This document shows, piece after piece, positions 8,201 through 15,910 of a stretch of DNA of 24,180 nucleotides. Every line of letters starts with the position of its first letter. The stretch's first letter is position 1. Source of the DNA: CAZJBH01 sp964544485 (GTDB lineage Bacteria > Patescibacteriota > Minisyncoccia > Portnoybacterales > UBA2143); the NCBI GenBank assembly GCA_964544485.1, contig CAZJBH010000008.1:1-24180 (forward strand). The letters are read 5' to 3'. The notes beneath the pieces were generated by a model, which saw only the letters and a program-made list of their open reading frames with translations, did no database searches and was not told where the DNA came from. Made by a program: the position numbers and the translations under genes.

Positions 8201-8889
8201 AAAATTTTTCTTAGAGTTTCCGCTCCAGTGCCAGCTTCAAAAACTTGTCCATATTTAATGCTTAAATTGCGATATTCAAGCTCAGGCAAAATTTGATGCA
8301 AATACAAACTTCGCAGCTGCCGAATCATTTGATCGCGCTGCTCTTTTAAAGAAGCTTTTTCAGCATTGCTTATTTTTTTTAATTTGCCTTGCTCATCTTT
8401 TTGCCCTTTGATTTTCTTACGATATTCTTTTTTAATCTCTTCAATCACCCGCTGCCTTTCCTCTTCATGGATATTGGTAATAATGTATCCGGCAAAATAG
8501 ATTACTTTTTCCAAATCTTGAACGCTTCGATCTAAAATCAATCCGATTTTAGAAGGAATTCCGCGCAAAAACCAAATATGCGAAACCGGCACAGCTAATT
8601 GAATATGCCCCATGCGTTCGCGCCGCACGCTTGCCCGAGTAACTTCAACTCCGCACTTATCGCAAACTACTCCCTTGTAACGGATCCGGCGATATTTTCC
8701 GCAATAACATTCCCAGTCTTTTTCCGGACCGAAAATCTTCTCGCAAAAAAGTCCGTCTTTTTCCGCTCGCTGAGTCCGATAATTAATTGTTTCCGGCTTA
8801 GTTACCTCTCCATGCGACCATTCTAAAATCTCCTCAGGTGAAGCGAGTTTTAAGCGAATTGCTTTAAAATCTGATACTTTAGTAGTCAT
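5245..8889 (-). CDS. rpoC: DNA-directed RNA polymerase subunit beta'
   Basis: This is the beta' subunit, holding the catalytic magnesium. The N-terminal zinc site is CYC...CDKC (C61, C63, C76, C79). The invariant NADFDGD is at 502-508, with the Mg-binding aspartates intact. The second zinc cluster is formed by DCGD, SISCQTLNGVCQKC; the bridge-helix region includes TAQAGYLTRRLVDV and the trigger-loop region AIGEPGTQLTLRTFHTGG. A Lys/Asp-rich insertion (about residues 597-612) looks disordered and lineage-specific. At 1,214 aa it lacks the large insertions of E. coli beta'. It follows rpoB by 18 bp and precedes ftsK by 29 bp. The start is ATG with no Shine-Dalgarno sequence. Confidence 0.98.
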   Translation of the reverse strand: MTTKVSDFKAIRLKLASPEEILEWSHGEVTKPETINYRTQRAEKDGLFCEKIFGPEKDWECYCGKYRRIRYKGVVCDKCGVEVTRASVRRERMGHIQLAVPVSHIWFLRGIPSKIGLILDRSVQDLEKVIYFAGYIITNIHEEERQRVIEEIKKEYRKKIKGQKDEQGKLKKISNAEKASLKEQRDQMIRQLRSLYLHQILPELEYRNLSIKYGQVFEAGTGAETLRKIFEKVNLEALSKELQDQIKNASPAIKQKLLKRLTVVEGMLKAKLRPEWMFWTVLPVLPPDLRPMVQLDGGRYATSDVNDLYRRVINRNNRLKRLIELNAPEVICRNEKRMLQEAVDALIDNGSRRGQVMVAASTGQKRVLKSLADMLKGKQGRFRQNLLGKRVDYSGRSVIVVGPELKLHQCGLPKYMALELFKPFVINKLVERGLAHNVRGAGRLIEEEIDEVWSILEEVIQKKYVFLNRAPTLHRLGIQAFQPVLVEGKAIRVHPLVCRAFNADFDGDQMAVHLPLSDEAQQEAREIMLSSKNLLKPSTGEPVTIPTQDMVLGCYWMTRIEDGFLGEGKIFYSPEEALIAKHFNQVHLKARVKVRMNLNQNNDSKKKKKDHKDDYQLVETSVGRLIFNEPIPKDFGYINKTMKSKELRKLISDLADHYSLDELAEILDKIKRMGFKYATVSGISWGMNDLKVPSEKKEWLKEASKKVEEVHQLFENGLLTDDERKSRVIQIWLDVTGKVSQAAPNTLDKKSPIFNIFDSGARGSLGQLSQMTGMKGLTINPSGEIIELPIRSSYKEGLSVLEYFISTHGGRKGMADTALKTAQAGYLTRRLVDVCQDVVIREEDCGDKNGIYVYREDEADLGNSLANRIVGRYALEKVENIVKPGELIDKKIAQQIDASGIDKIKVRSSISCQTLNGVCQKCYGYDLGTNQLIEKGEAVGIVTAQAIGEPGTQLTLRTFHTGGVAGGQDITQGLPRVEELFEGRSPKGEAVISEVDGRIKSILQRGGQSLVQIEPAKKPSKGKAKRSKAKQKLVEYSVPAQIALRVEKGDLVGKGQQLCEGSIDLKKLFKVAGQEAVQRYIIREVQQIYTFAGENISDKHVEMIVRQMFSRVKITDSGSTHLLVDQIVEKSQFNRENLRVAKLKSGKPATAQPLFLGITKVSLTTDSFLSAASFIETARVLINAGIEGKVDHLKGLKENVIIGKLIPAGTGYKK

Positions 8890-8907
8890 AAATGATAATT
8901 TTAAATT

Positions 8908-11900
8908 TTACTCTTCAATCAACTCTACATCCAAGCCAAGCGCTTTTAATTCACTCACTAAAACATTAAACGAAGCCGGCACATTCGGCGCTTGAATCTT
9001 GCGTCCGCGGATAATCGCATCATACGCGCTCGCTCGGCCAGCCACATCATCTGATTTAATCGTTAGCATTTCCTGCAAAGAATGAGCCGCGCCATATCCT
9101 TCTAAAGCCCAAACTTCCATTTCTCCGAATCTTTGTCCGCCAAATTGCGCTTTCCCGCCTAATGGCTGCTGAGTAATTAAGGAATACGGACCAACTGAAC
9201 GCTGGTGAATTTTATCCTCAACTAAATGCAATAATTTCATTACATAAATATATCCAACTGCTACTTCCTGTTCAAACGGCTCGCCGTTTCTGCCGTCATA
9301 CAAAGTAATTTTGCCTGATTCAGGCAAACCAGCTTTTTTTAATTCTTGGCTTATCTGCTCAGCGCTGATTCCATTCAAAGACGGAGAAACCGCTTGATAG
9401 CCAAGCTCATGCGCGGCCCAGCCCAAAGCTGTTTCCAAAATCTGGCCAATATTCATTCGCGAAGCTACGCCTAATGGATTTAAAACAATATCTACTGGCC
9501 GGCCATCTGCCAAATACGGCATATCCTCTTCTGGCATAATGCGGGAAATAACACCTTTGTTGCCATGTCGTCCAGCTAATTTATCGCCAACTGAAATTTT
9601 ACGCAATTGAGCTACTTCAACCTGCACGCTCTTAACCACTCCGCTAGCTAACTTATCTCCCCGGTCGCGAGAAAATACCTGGATCCCAACTATGCGGCCG
9701 CGCTTGCCATGCGGCATGCGCAAAGAAGTATCTTTAACATCGCGCGCTTTTTCGCCAAAAATAGCCTGCAAAAGCCTTTCTTCAGCAGTTAAATCAGTTT
9801 CTCCCTTAGGAGAAATCTTACCAACTAAAATATCATTCGGCCCGACTTCAGCTCCAATTCGAACCACTCCTTCTTCATCTAAATCTTTTAACCGCTCTTC
9901 TCCAACATTCGGAATATCCGGAGTTGTTATTTCCGGCCCAAGCTTAGTTTCCCGAACATCACAAGTAAAGCTTTCAATATGGATAGAAGTATAGCGGTCT
10001 TCTTTTACCAAACGCTCGGATAAAATGATAGCATCTTCAAAATTATTCCCCAGCCAAGACATAAAAGCAACCAAAAGATTCTGACCTAAAGCCAGCTTGC
10101 CATGATCAGTTGCTGCTCCATCCGCTAAAATATCTCCTGGAACTACTTTTTGCCCCGGCTTAACCAAAGGCCGCTGGCAAATAGAAGTATATTGATTAGT
10201 CCTGGCAAAAGAACGCAATGGATATTTTCTTTCTTTGCCCTGGCTAACCACTAAAATACTATTTGCGTCAACTGCTTTAACTTTGCCTGCTTTTTCAGCC
10301 ACAACTGCTTGTCCGGAATCTTTAGCTGCTCGCTCTTCTATGCCAGTGCCAACTAAAGGAGCTTGCGGCTTAATGCAAGAAACCGCCTGGCGCTGCATGT
10401 TTGAACCCATTAAAGCGCGGTTAGAATCATCATGCTCTAAAAAAGGAATCAAAGAAGTTGCCACTGAAATCGGCTCTTGCGGAAGCACATCAATAAAATC
10501 AACCTTATTCCTGGAAACTGTGCTTGGCTCCCCTTTAACTCTGGCTTCCACTTTTTTATTTATTAAATATCCATTTTCATCAATTTTAACTCCAGCATGG
10601 GCAATATTGCATTTTTCTTCCTGGTAAGCGTTTAAATAGACAATTTCATCAGTTAAATGACCTTTTTTAACCCTGCGATAAGGCGCTTCAATAAATCCAT
10701 ATTCATTTAATCTGGCGCAAGAAGCTAAATGGCCGACTAAGCCAATATTCGGACCTTCTGGAGTCTCAATTGGACAAATTCTGCCATAATGCGAAGAATG
10801 CACATCGCGCACTTCAAATCCGGCTCGCTCCCGAGTTAAACCGCCCGGACCCATAGCTGACAATCTTCGCTTATGCTCTAATTCTGCTAAAGGATTATGC
10901 TGATCCATAAACTGCGATAATTGAGAAGTCGTGAAAAATTCTCGGATAGCAGCCACAAAAGGACGCGCATTGACTAATTGCCCGGGCATCATTTCATACG
11001 GATCCAAAGTTGACATCCGATCCCGGATAATTCTTTCTGTCCGAGCCAAGCCAACTCGCAAGCGATTTTGCAATTGCTCGCCTAAAGAACGGACTCGGCG
11101 ATTGCCTAAATGGTCAATATCATCCGGCTTAGCCAAAGGATCATTATTCAAATTAATAATTTCTTTAACAATTTCCACTAAGTCATTAAATTTCAAAACC
11201 CGGTCTTCGTATTTAATCTTTTTTTGCTTTTGCGGAGCTTCTCCAGGAGTATAGCCTGATAAACGCTGATCCATTTTCCAGCGGCCAACCTCGCTTAAAT
11301 CATATCTTTCCAAAGAAAACATAGTTTCCACAAAACCGCGCGCATTATCTTCAGTCGCTAAATCGCCCGGACGAATCCGTTTATAGACTTCAACAAAAGC
11401 CTCTCCTGCGCTCTTAGCAATATCTTTTTCCAAAGTTGCTTCTAAATAGTCAGTCTCGCCTTGATTGACTTTGCTAAAAAGTTTTTTGATTTTATCTGAT
11501 TCCAGTTCCTGGCCGGTTTCGAGCATATAAAAAACGCGCAGCAAGGAAGTAAATGGAACTCTTCGCTTCCGGTCAATCCGCGCGCCAATATATCCGTCTT
11601 TATCAGTCTCAAATTCAATCCAAGCTCCCCAATTAGGAATAATCTTAGCTCCAAAAAGCTGGCTTCCTTTGCGAAACTCAGAAGTGAAAAAAACTCCGGC
11701 TGAACGAATCAGCTGAGAAATGACAACCCGTTCAACTGCATTGACAATAAAAGTCCCCCGATCAGTCATCAGGGGAAAATCGCCTAAATAAATATCCTGT
11801 TCTCTGGATTCTTTAGTTCTTTTATTGACTAAGCGGACTTGGCAGTATAAAGAAGCTTCGTAAGAAACATTACGCGTTTTAGCTTCTATTTCATCATATT

Positions 11901-12111
11901 TTGGCTCCTCTAAACGATAATCCAAAAAATATAGTTCAAAGTCTTTTCCGCTCCAATCGCGCACCGGAGAAATTTCTTCAAATAAATCCTTTAATCCTTT
12001 TTCCCAAAACCAGGAGTATGATTTTTTTTGGACCGCAATAAGGTCTGGTATTTTAAAACTAAAATCTTTTTTTCTGGGCATGGTGTATATATTTAAAAAG
12101 CAAGGGCGCAA
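8908..12111 (-). CDS. rpoB: DNA-directed RNA polymerase subunit beta
   Basis: This is the beta subunit. The rifampicin region LSQFMDQHNPL...HKRRLSAMGPGG keeps the residues equal to E. coli D516, H526 and S531, so the drug pocket looks unaltered. IETPEGPNIGL and GDKLAGRHGNKGVIS (catalytic lysines) are present, and the C-terminus holds the GQRFGEMEVWALEGYGAA block. It is about 1,060 aa, near the minimal bacterial size. Two starts compete. ATG at 12081 gives MPRKKDFSF, the N-terminus expected for the family, but has no Shine-Dalgarno sequence. TTG at 12111 adds 10 residues and has GGAGG 8 nt upstream, the best such site in the window; I used it. The rplJ-rplL genes that usually precede rpoB are absent. 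Confidence 0.97.
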   Translation of the reverse strand: MRPCFLNIYTMPRKKDFSFKIPDLIAVQKKSYSWFWEKGLKDLFEEISPVRDWSGKDFELYFLDYRLEEPKYDEIEAKTRNVSYEASLYCQVRLVNKRTKESREQDIYLGDFPLMTDRGTFIVNAVERVVISQLIRSAGVFFTSEFRKGSQLFGAKIIPNWGAWIEFETDKDGYIGARIDRKRRVPFTSLLRVFYMLETGQELESDKIKKLFSKVNQGETDYLEATLEKDIAKSAGEAFVEVYKRIRPGDLATEDNARGFVETMFSLERYDLSEVGRWKMDQRLSGYTPGEAPQKQKKIKYEDRVLKFNDLVEIVKEIINLNNDPLAKPDDIDHLGNRRVRSLGEQLQNRLRVGLARTERIIRDRMSTLDPYEMMPGQLVNARPFVAAIREFFTTSQLSQFMDQHNPLAELEHKRRLSAMGPGGLTRERAGFEVRDVHSSHYGRICPIETPEGPNIGLVGHLASCARLNEYGFIEAPYRRVKKGHLTDEIVYLNAYQEEKCNIAHAGVKIDENGYLINKKVEARVKGEPSTVSRNKVDFIDVLPQEPISVATSLIPFLEHDDSNRALMGSNMQRQAVSCIKPQAPLVGTGIEERAAKDSGQAVVAEKAGKVKAVDANSILVVSQGKERKYPLRSFARTNQYTSICQRPLVKPGQKVVPGDILADGAATDHGKLALGQNLLVAFMSWLGNNFEDAIILSERLVKEDRYTSIHIESFTCDVRETKLGPEITTPDIPNVGEERLKDLDEEGVVRIGAEVGPNDILVGKISPKGETDLTAEERLLQAIFGEKARDVKDTSLRMPHGKRGRIVGIQVFSRDRGDKLASGVVKSVQVEVAQLRKISVGDKLAGRHGNKGVISRIMPEEDMPYLADGRPVDIVLNPLGVASRMNIGQILETALGWAAHELGYQAVSPSLNGISAEQISQELKKAGLPESGKITLYDGRNGEPFEQEVAVGYIYVMKLLHLVEDKIHQRSVGPYSLITQQPLGGKAQFGGQRFGEMEVWALEGYGAAHSLQEMLTIKSDDVAGRASAYDAIIRGRKIQAPNVPASFNVLVSELKALGLDVELIEE

Positions 12112-12117
12112 AATTAA

Positions 12118-12139
12118 CCCCTCCCTAAAAATTTAGGAG
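12118..12139 (-). promoter_or_regulatory. Hairpin enclosing the rpoB Shine-Dalgarno sequence
   Basis: On the minus strand CTCCTAA (12139-12133) pairs with TTAGGGAG (12128-12121; one bulged G) around loop ATTT. The 3' arm contains the GGGAGGGG ribosome-binding sequence (12125-12118), so folding would hide it. A looser pairing TTTAGT (12188-12183) with ACTAAA (12160-12155) lies upstream in the same leader. Control of translation is inferred. Confidence 0.5.
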
Positions 12140-12213
12140 ACAAAATCTTGCTTATTTAGTTTTATCCGCTGATAATTATAGTACTAAACTGATTAAGTTA
12201 GAACTTTAATTCA

Positions 12214-12243
12214 ATTATATACAAAAAAATTAATTACTGTCAA
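12214..12243 (-). promoter_or_regulatory. Promoter of rpoB-rpoC-ftsK-recA
   Basis: TTGACA (12243-12238) overlaps the last codons of the upstream membrane-protein gene. An 18-nt T-rich spacer leads to TATAAT (12219-12214). The predicted start near 12207 gives a leader of about 96 nt before the TTG start. Confidence 0.65.
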
Positions 12244-14707
12244 CCCCTGCTGCTTCTTCTGCCTCTTGCGTCTGAGCCTGAGCTCCCTCTAATTGCTGGA
12301 TTAATTTTTTAATCTCCTGATTATCAGGCAATAACTGAGCAATAATCCGATACTGTCCCAAAGCATCTTCAGTTCGGCCAACGCTCTGATAAGCTAAACC
12401 TAAAGCATAACGCGCATTCGGATAATTAGGCGTAATCACAACCGCTTGTTCAAACATTTTAATCGCTTTTTCATAATCTTTCAAATTAAATTGCAAACGG
12501 CCCATTTGAAAATATATCTCTGTAGCAGCGCTAGCTAATTCGCTTCCCCGCTGAAAACTAACTCCTCTTAAATTAGTTAATACCTTTTCCATTTCTTTGA
12601 CTGCTTCTTTTAATTCGCCTTTTTCTTCAAAAACCAAAGCTAATTGAATCTGCGCGTCAAGATAATTCTTTTTTAATTCAACCGCTTTCTTGCAAAATTG
12701 AACTGTTTTATCCCAGTCCCGATCTTCATTCAAAAGATTCAAACGGCATCGCTCTCGATAAAAAACAGGGTTGTTCGGTTCTAATTCGCTAGCTTTAGCG
12801 TAAGCCTCTAAAGCAAAAGGAATGACTCCGCCGATTAATCCGCGGCTATCTTGATAAACATTTCCTAAATTCTGCCAAGCTAAAACAGAATTCGGCGCTA
12901 ATTGAACTGCTGTTCGCGCCTGCTGAACAGCTCCGGCAGTTAAATTCTGAAGCAGCTGCGCATTTCGCTTGTCTTCCTCTTTATTCGCTTCCTGCCAAGC
13001 GCTTGATAAATATGCCTGGGACAAGCCGCGCCGATAAATTTCGCGATAAGGGTTTAAATTAACCACTGATTCCATTTTTTTAACCCAAGCTTGGTTATCT
13101 TTAATCGGCTGGACAAACTTAGCTTCAGCTGCGTAAAACTGACCGCCTAGATAGAATAAGCCGGCTAAAGCAAAAATAATAATTAACAAAACCACATTCA
13201 CTACTAATCCTACTTCCGGCATTTTCTTAAAGGAAAAACTGATTTTTTGAATCGCTTTTGATTCCATCTGCTGCCAAGCTACAATTCCTAAAGCAGTAAA
13301 CAGCCAGAACAAGAAAAGCAAGGTTGTATTTTGCAGATAAAAGAACTGGCCAAGAGCCAAGGCTAGCCAGCCTAAAAACAAAGGCAAAATAGAAACCGCT
13401 TTTTCCCGCTTATCTTGATTCTCTGAATTATCTTGCGAAAGCTTGCGCAATCTCTGTAAAGATAAAGACATAATCAAAAGGAAAATAAAAATTATCAAGA
13501 GATAAGACAAAACTCCGAGAATGCCAATAGTTGCAGCCAGCTCCATAATATGGCTTGAACTTTTGTCAAAACGGACATTCCAAAACTGACCTTGGTTAAA
13601 TTCCGCTGGCTTAAATTTGGCAAAATCATGCAAAAAAGTTCCTGGCCCGGAACCAAGCACCGGATATTCTTTAACCGCTTGCCAGCTAATCTGCCGAGTA
13701 AGATCATAACTTAGCATTAATTCTTGCGGAACATTCCGATTCAAAAAATTAAGATTATTCAAAATTCCTGCTTTGCCTGGAAAATTAAAAACAAAGAATG
13801 AAGAAATCAACAAAAAGAAAATTGGCAGCATTAATAAATTAACTCGTTCTTTGAACAATCTTGTCCAAAAAGCCATGACCAACAAAAAGAGCATGGCAAT
13901 TCCAATTATCATCCAAGCAGGCCAGAAATTAGTTATGATTAATAGATAAGCTGAAAGGGCTAATAAGATGGATTTTAGCCATGAGCCTAATTTCTTTTTC
14001 TTATCTTGTTTTACTTTCCTGCGATGAAGAGAGATTAAATCTCCGACTAAAAAACTAATTAAAACCGCTAAATAGATTGTTAACCCCTGAACAGAAGCTC
14101 CGGTCATGTTAAAAAACGAACCTTTAATTTCCTGAGGAAGCCAGGTTAATTTAGCTAAAATTCCGTAAAAAGAAAATAAGCTGACAATTACCACGATAAA
14201 AGAAGCAGCTGTAAAAAGATTGAAAATAGAGCTTAAATAAACAGAAGAATTTTTATTGTTGAATTTTTTAAAAAATCCTTTGCTTTTTTCCGCTTGGTTG
14301 CCAAATTTCTCCACAGGCGCTTCTTGTTTTAAAGAAATTTTTACTTTGTTTACCAAGATAAAATACAAAACTAAAACTGCTAAAAAAGCAATTGTCGCTT
14401 GAGTAAATCTTCCATAATATCCCAGCCAAGAACTAATACTATCAATTGAGAAAATCGCGCTTAAAATCATGATTAGCATTAAAGCTAAAATCCAAACATC
14501 TAACGGAGTTCTCCGAAAAGCAACTTTTTTCCGCAAAGCAATCATTTTAATTAGCCGGCCAAGAAAAGCTAATCCAATTAAAAAAATTAACAAATACTGC
14601 TTGCTAAATTCATATCCTTCTGAACTCCAAGGAAGCCAGAACAAAGGAATCAGAAAGACAAGCAGATAAAGACTGTATTTCACTAAATAATCACATATTT
14701 TACGCAT
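12230..14707 (-). CDS. O-antigen ligase/polymerase-like membrane protein with C-terminal TPR repeats
   Basis: About 825 aa. The first 535 residues hold some 11 to 13 hydrophobic membrane segments. They enclose a Wzy/WaaL-type loop with LTRQISWQAVKEYPVLGSGPGTF (Arg338) and SSHIMELAATIGILG (His386), the Arg and His typical of glycan ligases and polymerases that handle lipid-linked sugars at the outer face of the membrane. Residues from about 555 to 805 are TPR-like helical pairs, for example NYPNARYALGLAYQSVGRTEDAL. The same fusion is common in CPR genomes, but the substrate is unknown; transfer of glycan onto surface proteins is also possible. I chose ATG 14707; a TTG at 14725 would add six residues. 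An AGGAG lies 13 nt before that TTG. Confidence 0.8.
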   Translation of the reverse strand: MRKICDYLVKYSLYLLVFLIPLFWLPWSSEGYEFSKQYLLIFLIGLAFLGRLIKMIALRKKVAFRRTPLDVWILALMLIMILSAIFSIDSISSWLGYYGRFTQATIAFLAVLVLYFILVNKVKISLKQEAPVEKFGNQAEKSKGFFKKFNNKNSSVYLSSIFNLFTAASFIVVIVSLFSFYGILAKLTWLPQEIKGSFFNMTGASVQGLTIYLAVLISFLVGDLISLHRRKVKQDKKKKLGSWLKSILLALSAYLLIITNFWPAWMIIGIAMLFLLVMAFWTRLFKERVNLLMLPIFFLLISSFFVFNFPGKAGILNNLNFLNRNVPQELMLSYDLTRQISWQAVKEYPVLGSGPGTFLHDFAKFKPAEFNQGQFWNVRFDKSSSHIMELAATIGILGVLSYLLIIFIFLLIMSLSLQRLRKLSQDNSENQDKREKAVSILPLFLGWLALALGQFFYLQNTTLLFLFWLFTALGIVAWQQMESKAIQKISFSFKKMPEVGLVVNVVLLIIIFALAGLFYLGGQFYAAEAKFVQPIKDNQAWVKKMESVVNLNPYREIYRRGLSQAYLSSAWQEANKEEDKRNAQLLQNLTAGAVQQARTAVQLAPNSVLAWQNLGNVYQDSRGLIGGVIPFALEAYAKASELEPNNPVFYRERCRLNLLNEDRDWDKTVQFCKKAVELKKNYLDAQIQLALVFEEKGELKEAVKEMEKVLTNLRGVSFQRGSELASAATEIYFQMGRLQFNLKDYEKAIKMFEQAVVITPNYPNARYALGLAYQSVGRTEDALGQYRIIAQLLPDNQEIKKLIQQLEGAQAQTQEAEEAAGVDSN

Positions 14708-14786
14708 AAGGATATTTTGCTTCAAAACAGGCCAGACTCTCCTAAGCCGTGCTTTTTCAGCTATTAATTCTTTTTATTTTAATCAT

Positions 14787-14816
14787 ATTTTATCATATTT
14801 TTAACAAATAAGACAA
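14787..14816 (-). promoter_or_regulatory. Probable promoter of the O-antigen-ligase-like gene
   Basis: TTGTCT (14816-14811), an 18-nt spacer, and TAAAAT (14792-14787) with TGA before it (extended -10). The -35 is a 4/6 match. The leader would be about 70 nt long. Confidence 0.45.
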
Positions 14817-14817
14817 T

Positions 14818-14937
14818 GTTGATAAAATACCAAATTTTAAAATCTAAATTATTCCAAATTAAATCCAAAATCCAAATATCAAATTATTTTTAACCTTTTA
14901 AACTCTAAATAAATTTTAATTTAAGAAAATGAATATT
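14818..14937. repeat. AT-rich spacer of degenerate AAATCCAAA words
   Basis: No gene is visible. The stretch repeats loosely the words AAATCTAAATT, TTCCAAATT, AAATCCAAAA and TCCAAATATC, with no G for most of its length on the plus strand. Similar filler (see 19831-19858) lies beside the surface-protein gene. Confidence 0.45.
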
Positions 14938-15021
14938 CTACAATTGCTTTGGCGCTGGCTTACCAATCTGCTTTAATAACCTTGGATACTCTTTATCATT
15001 TTGATAAATAACCCCCTGCAT
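14938..15021 (-). pseudogene. Probable dprA remnant (27 codons)
   Basis: ATG 15021 to TAG 14938 encodes a short peptide containing YQNDKEYPRLLKQI followed by GKPAPKQL. This closely resembles the start of the DprA/Smf core, pattern YP.LL..I.dpP..LY..G, with the stop codon standing where the next Tyr is expected. DprA loads RecA on incoming DNA during transformation. Nothing of the Rossmann fold follows; the frame runs into AT-rich filler. YraN genes are often found near dprA, and one lies 500 bp away here, which supports a decayed locus. A chance resemblance over 27 residues remains possible. Confidence 0.45.
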
Positions 15022-15044
15022 ATTAATTATCCCCAATCAAACTA

Positions 15045-15072
15045 TTGACAAAAAGATATAATTAATTATAAT
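15045..15072 (+). promoter_or_regulatory. Consensus promoter in front of a hairpin RNA
   Basis: TTGACA (15045-15050), 16 nt, TATAAT (15067-15072): both hexamers are perfect. No plus-strand gene follows; the next element is the hairpin at 15081-15125. Confidence 0.75.
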
Positions 15073-15078
15073 TACAAT

Positions 15079-15132
15079 ATAAATCCTCAGCCGAAGTTTA
15101 TAGGCTTCAATCTGGCAGAGGATTTTTATTTT
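15079..15132 (+). ncRNA. Putative 54-nt structured small RNA with its own terminator
   Basis: Seven bases after a perfect -10 box the sequence folds into one long hairpin. AAATCCTC (15081-15088) pairs with GAGGATTT (15118-15125), then comes an A/A mismatch (15089/15117), GCC with GGC (15090-15092/15114-15116), and GAAG with CTTC (15093-15096/15105-15108), with a 5-nt bulge AATCT on the 3' side and loop TTTATAGG. A T-rich tract (15123-15132) follows, as in an intrinsic terminator. The transcript would be almost entirely hairpin and would overlap the last 7 bp of the convergent gene at 15126. On the minus strand no T-tract follows, so it is a poor terminator for that gene. I do not recognise the family. 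Confidence 0.55.
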
Positions 15133-15536
15133 AACGGGAAACAAGACATAAAATACTTTTTCCCGCTTTTTTTATCTTCTTTTATTTGAACAAAAAATAT
15201 TTCCTTATCTGCTGTCTGTCCCATAAAACGATGTAATACTTCATCTCGATTATCAACATTCTCTTTAGAAGTAGGAGTAATTCTTGAATAACGAATCAAA
15301 TCAAAGGCGCAAGGCAAATATTTTAAACGCCTAACTCTTTCTTTAAATGATTTCTGAAATAGATGAGGCCAAAAATAATTTAAGAAAATCTTTTCTTTTC
15401 TAAAATAAGCGGATCTGAGATAAGGCCTTCGTTTAGTTCTTTTCTTGATTTGATTAAAAATAGTCAAAGCTTGTTTTCTAACTTGACTATAATTAGTCCC
15501 CTTTAATTTATCTTTACTTGTTTGATAAGGAATCAT
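15126..15536 (-). CDS. Small basic protein, possible BECR-fold (RelE/EndoU-like) ribonuclease
   Basis: 136 aa, strongly basic at the N-terminus (QIKKRTKRRPYLRSAYFRK). I do not recognise a named family with certainty. The layout from about residue 45, a helical part with KIFLNYFWPHLFQKSFKERVRRLKYLP, then HRFMGQTADKEIFFVQIKE and a closing strand KKYFMSCFP, resembles the Barnase-EndoU-ColicinE5/D-RelE superfamily: helices followed by a small sheet ending in a T/S-x-Y/F-P strand. Candidate catalytic residues are His and Arg of HRF and the Ser of MSCF. Its ATG overlaps the stop of the YraN-like gene as ATGA, so the two are probably translationally coupled. It is the last gene of the AbiE operon; its stop lies in the U-tract of the convergent small RNA. 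Confidence 0.5.
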   Translation of the reverse strand: MIPYQTSKDKLKGTNYSQVRKQALTIFNQIKKRTKRRPYLRSAYFRKEKIFLNYFWPHLFQKSFKERVRRLKYLPCAFDLIRYSRITPTSKENVDNRDEVLHRFMGQTADKEIFFVQIKEDKKSGKKYFMSCFPLK

Positions 15537-15910
15537 TTTGTATTTTCAATATTCTGATAATGATTTAATCGACTAACTAAATTATCTTGATTCAAAACAA
15601 TACAAATCGCGTCTATTCTAGAAGCGCCCTGATATTTTTTAGCCGATGAATAAGCTTGCGCGTTCCAATAAAGCTTTCTAATTTTCCAAGCGTCAATTGT
15701 CTCCTCTGGTGAACCAAATCGTTCGCCTTTTTTAGTCCTCACCTCAACAAAAACCAAACACTTATCTTTCTTAACAATTAAATCAATCTCTGAACGCTTA
15801 GTTCGATAATTCTGTTCAATAATCTGATACCCTTTATTTCTCAAATACTCTAAAGCCGCCTCCTCCCCAATTTTCCAAACCCTATCTTTATCATTCATTC
15901 CTTTATCCAT
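15533..15910 (-). CDS. YraN/UPF0102 family protein (endonuclease-like fold)
   Basis: The family pattern is clear: G.EAALEYLRNKGYQIIEQNYRTKRSEIDLIVKKDKCLVFVEVRTKKGERFGSPEE. The E...D...E-V-R/K arrangement (SEIDLI then FVEVRTK) is the PD-(D/E)XK-like active-site pattern of the restriction-endonuclease and archaeal Hjc fold; the family's cellular role is not settled. 125 aa is a normal length. ATG 15910 overlaps the AbiEii gene by 16 bp; the internal ATG at 15898 forms an ATGA overlap with the AbiEii stop and is as likely. It in turn overlaps the next gene by 4 bp. In most bacteria YraN is not part of a toxin-antitoxin operon, so this setting is unusual. Confidence 0.88.
   Translation of the reverse strand: MDKGMNDKDRVWKIGEEAALEYLRNKGYQIIEQNYRTKRSEIDLIVKKDKCLVFVEVRTKKGERFGSPEETIDAWKIRKLYWNAQAYSSAKKYQGASRIDAICIVLNQDNLVSRLNHYQNIENTK

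Noticed and set aside
9692..9994. 100-residue plus-strand frame opposite rpoB (also 10235-10627, 10931-11254)
   Set aside because: Antisense to highly conserved rpoB codons, no start signal and no recognisable domain.
15081..15125. Hairpin as the terminator of the minus-strand AbiE operon
   Set aside because: On the minus strand it is followed by ATATTG, not a T-run; the T-run and a perfect promoter are on the plus strand.
15533..15898. Alternative genetic code with TGA as an amino acid
   Set aside because: TGA ends the AbiEii and YraN-like genes exactly where the family lengths require, and no in-frame TGA was seen in the core genes.
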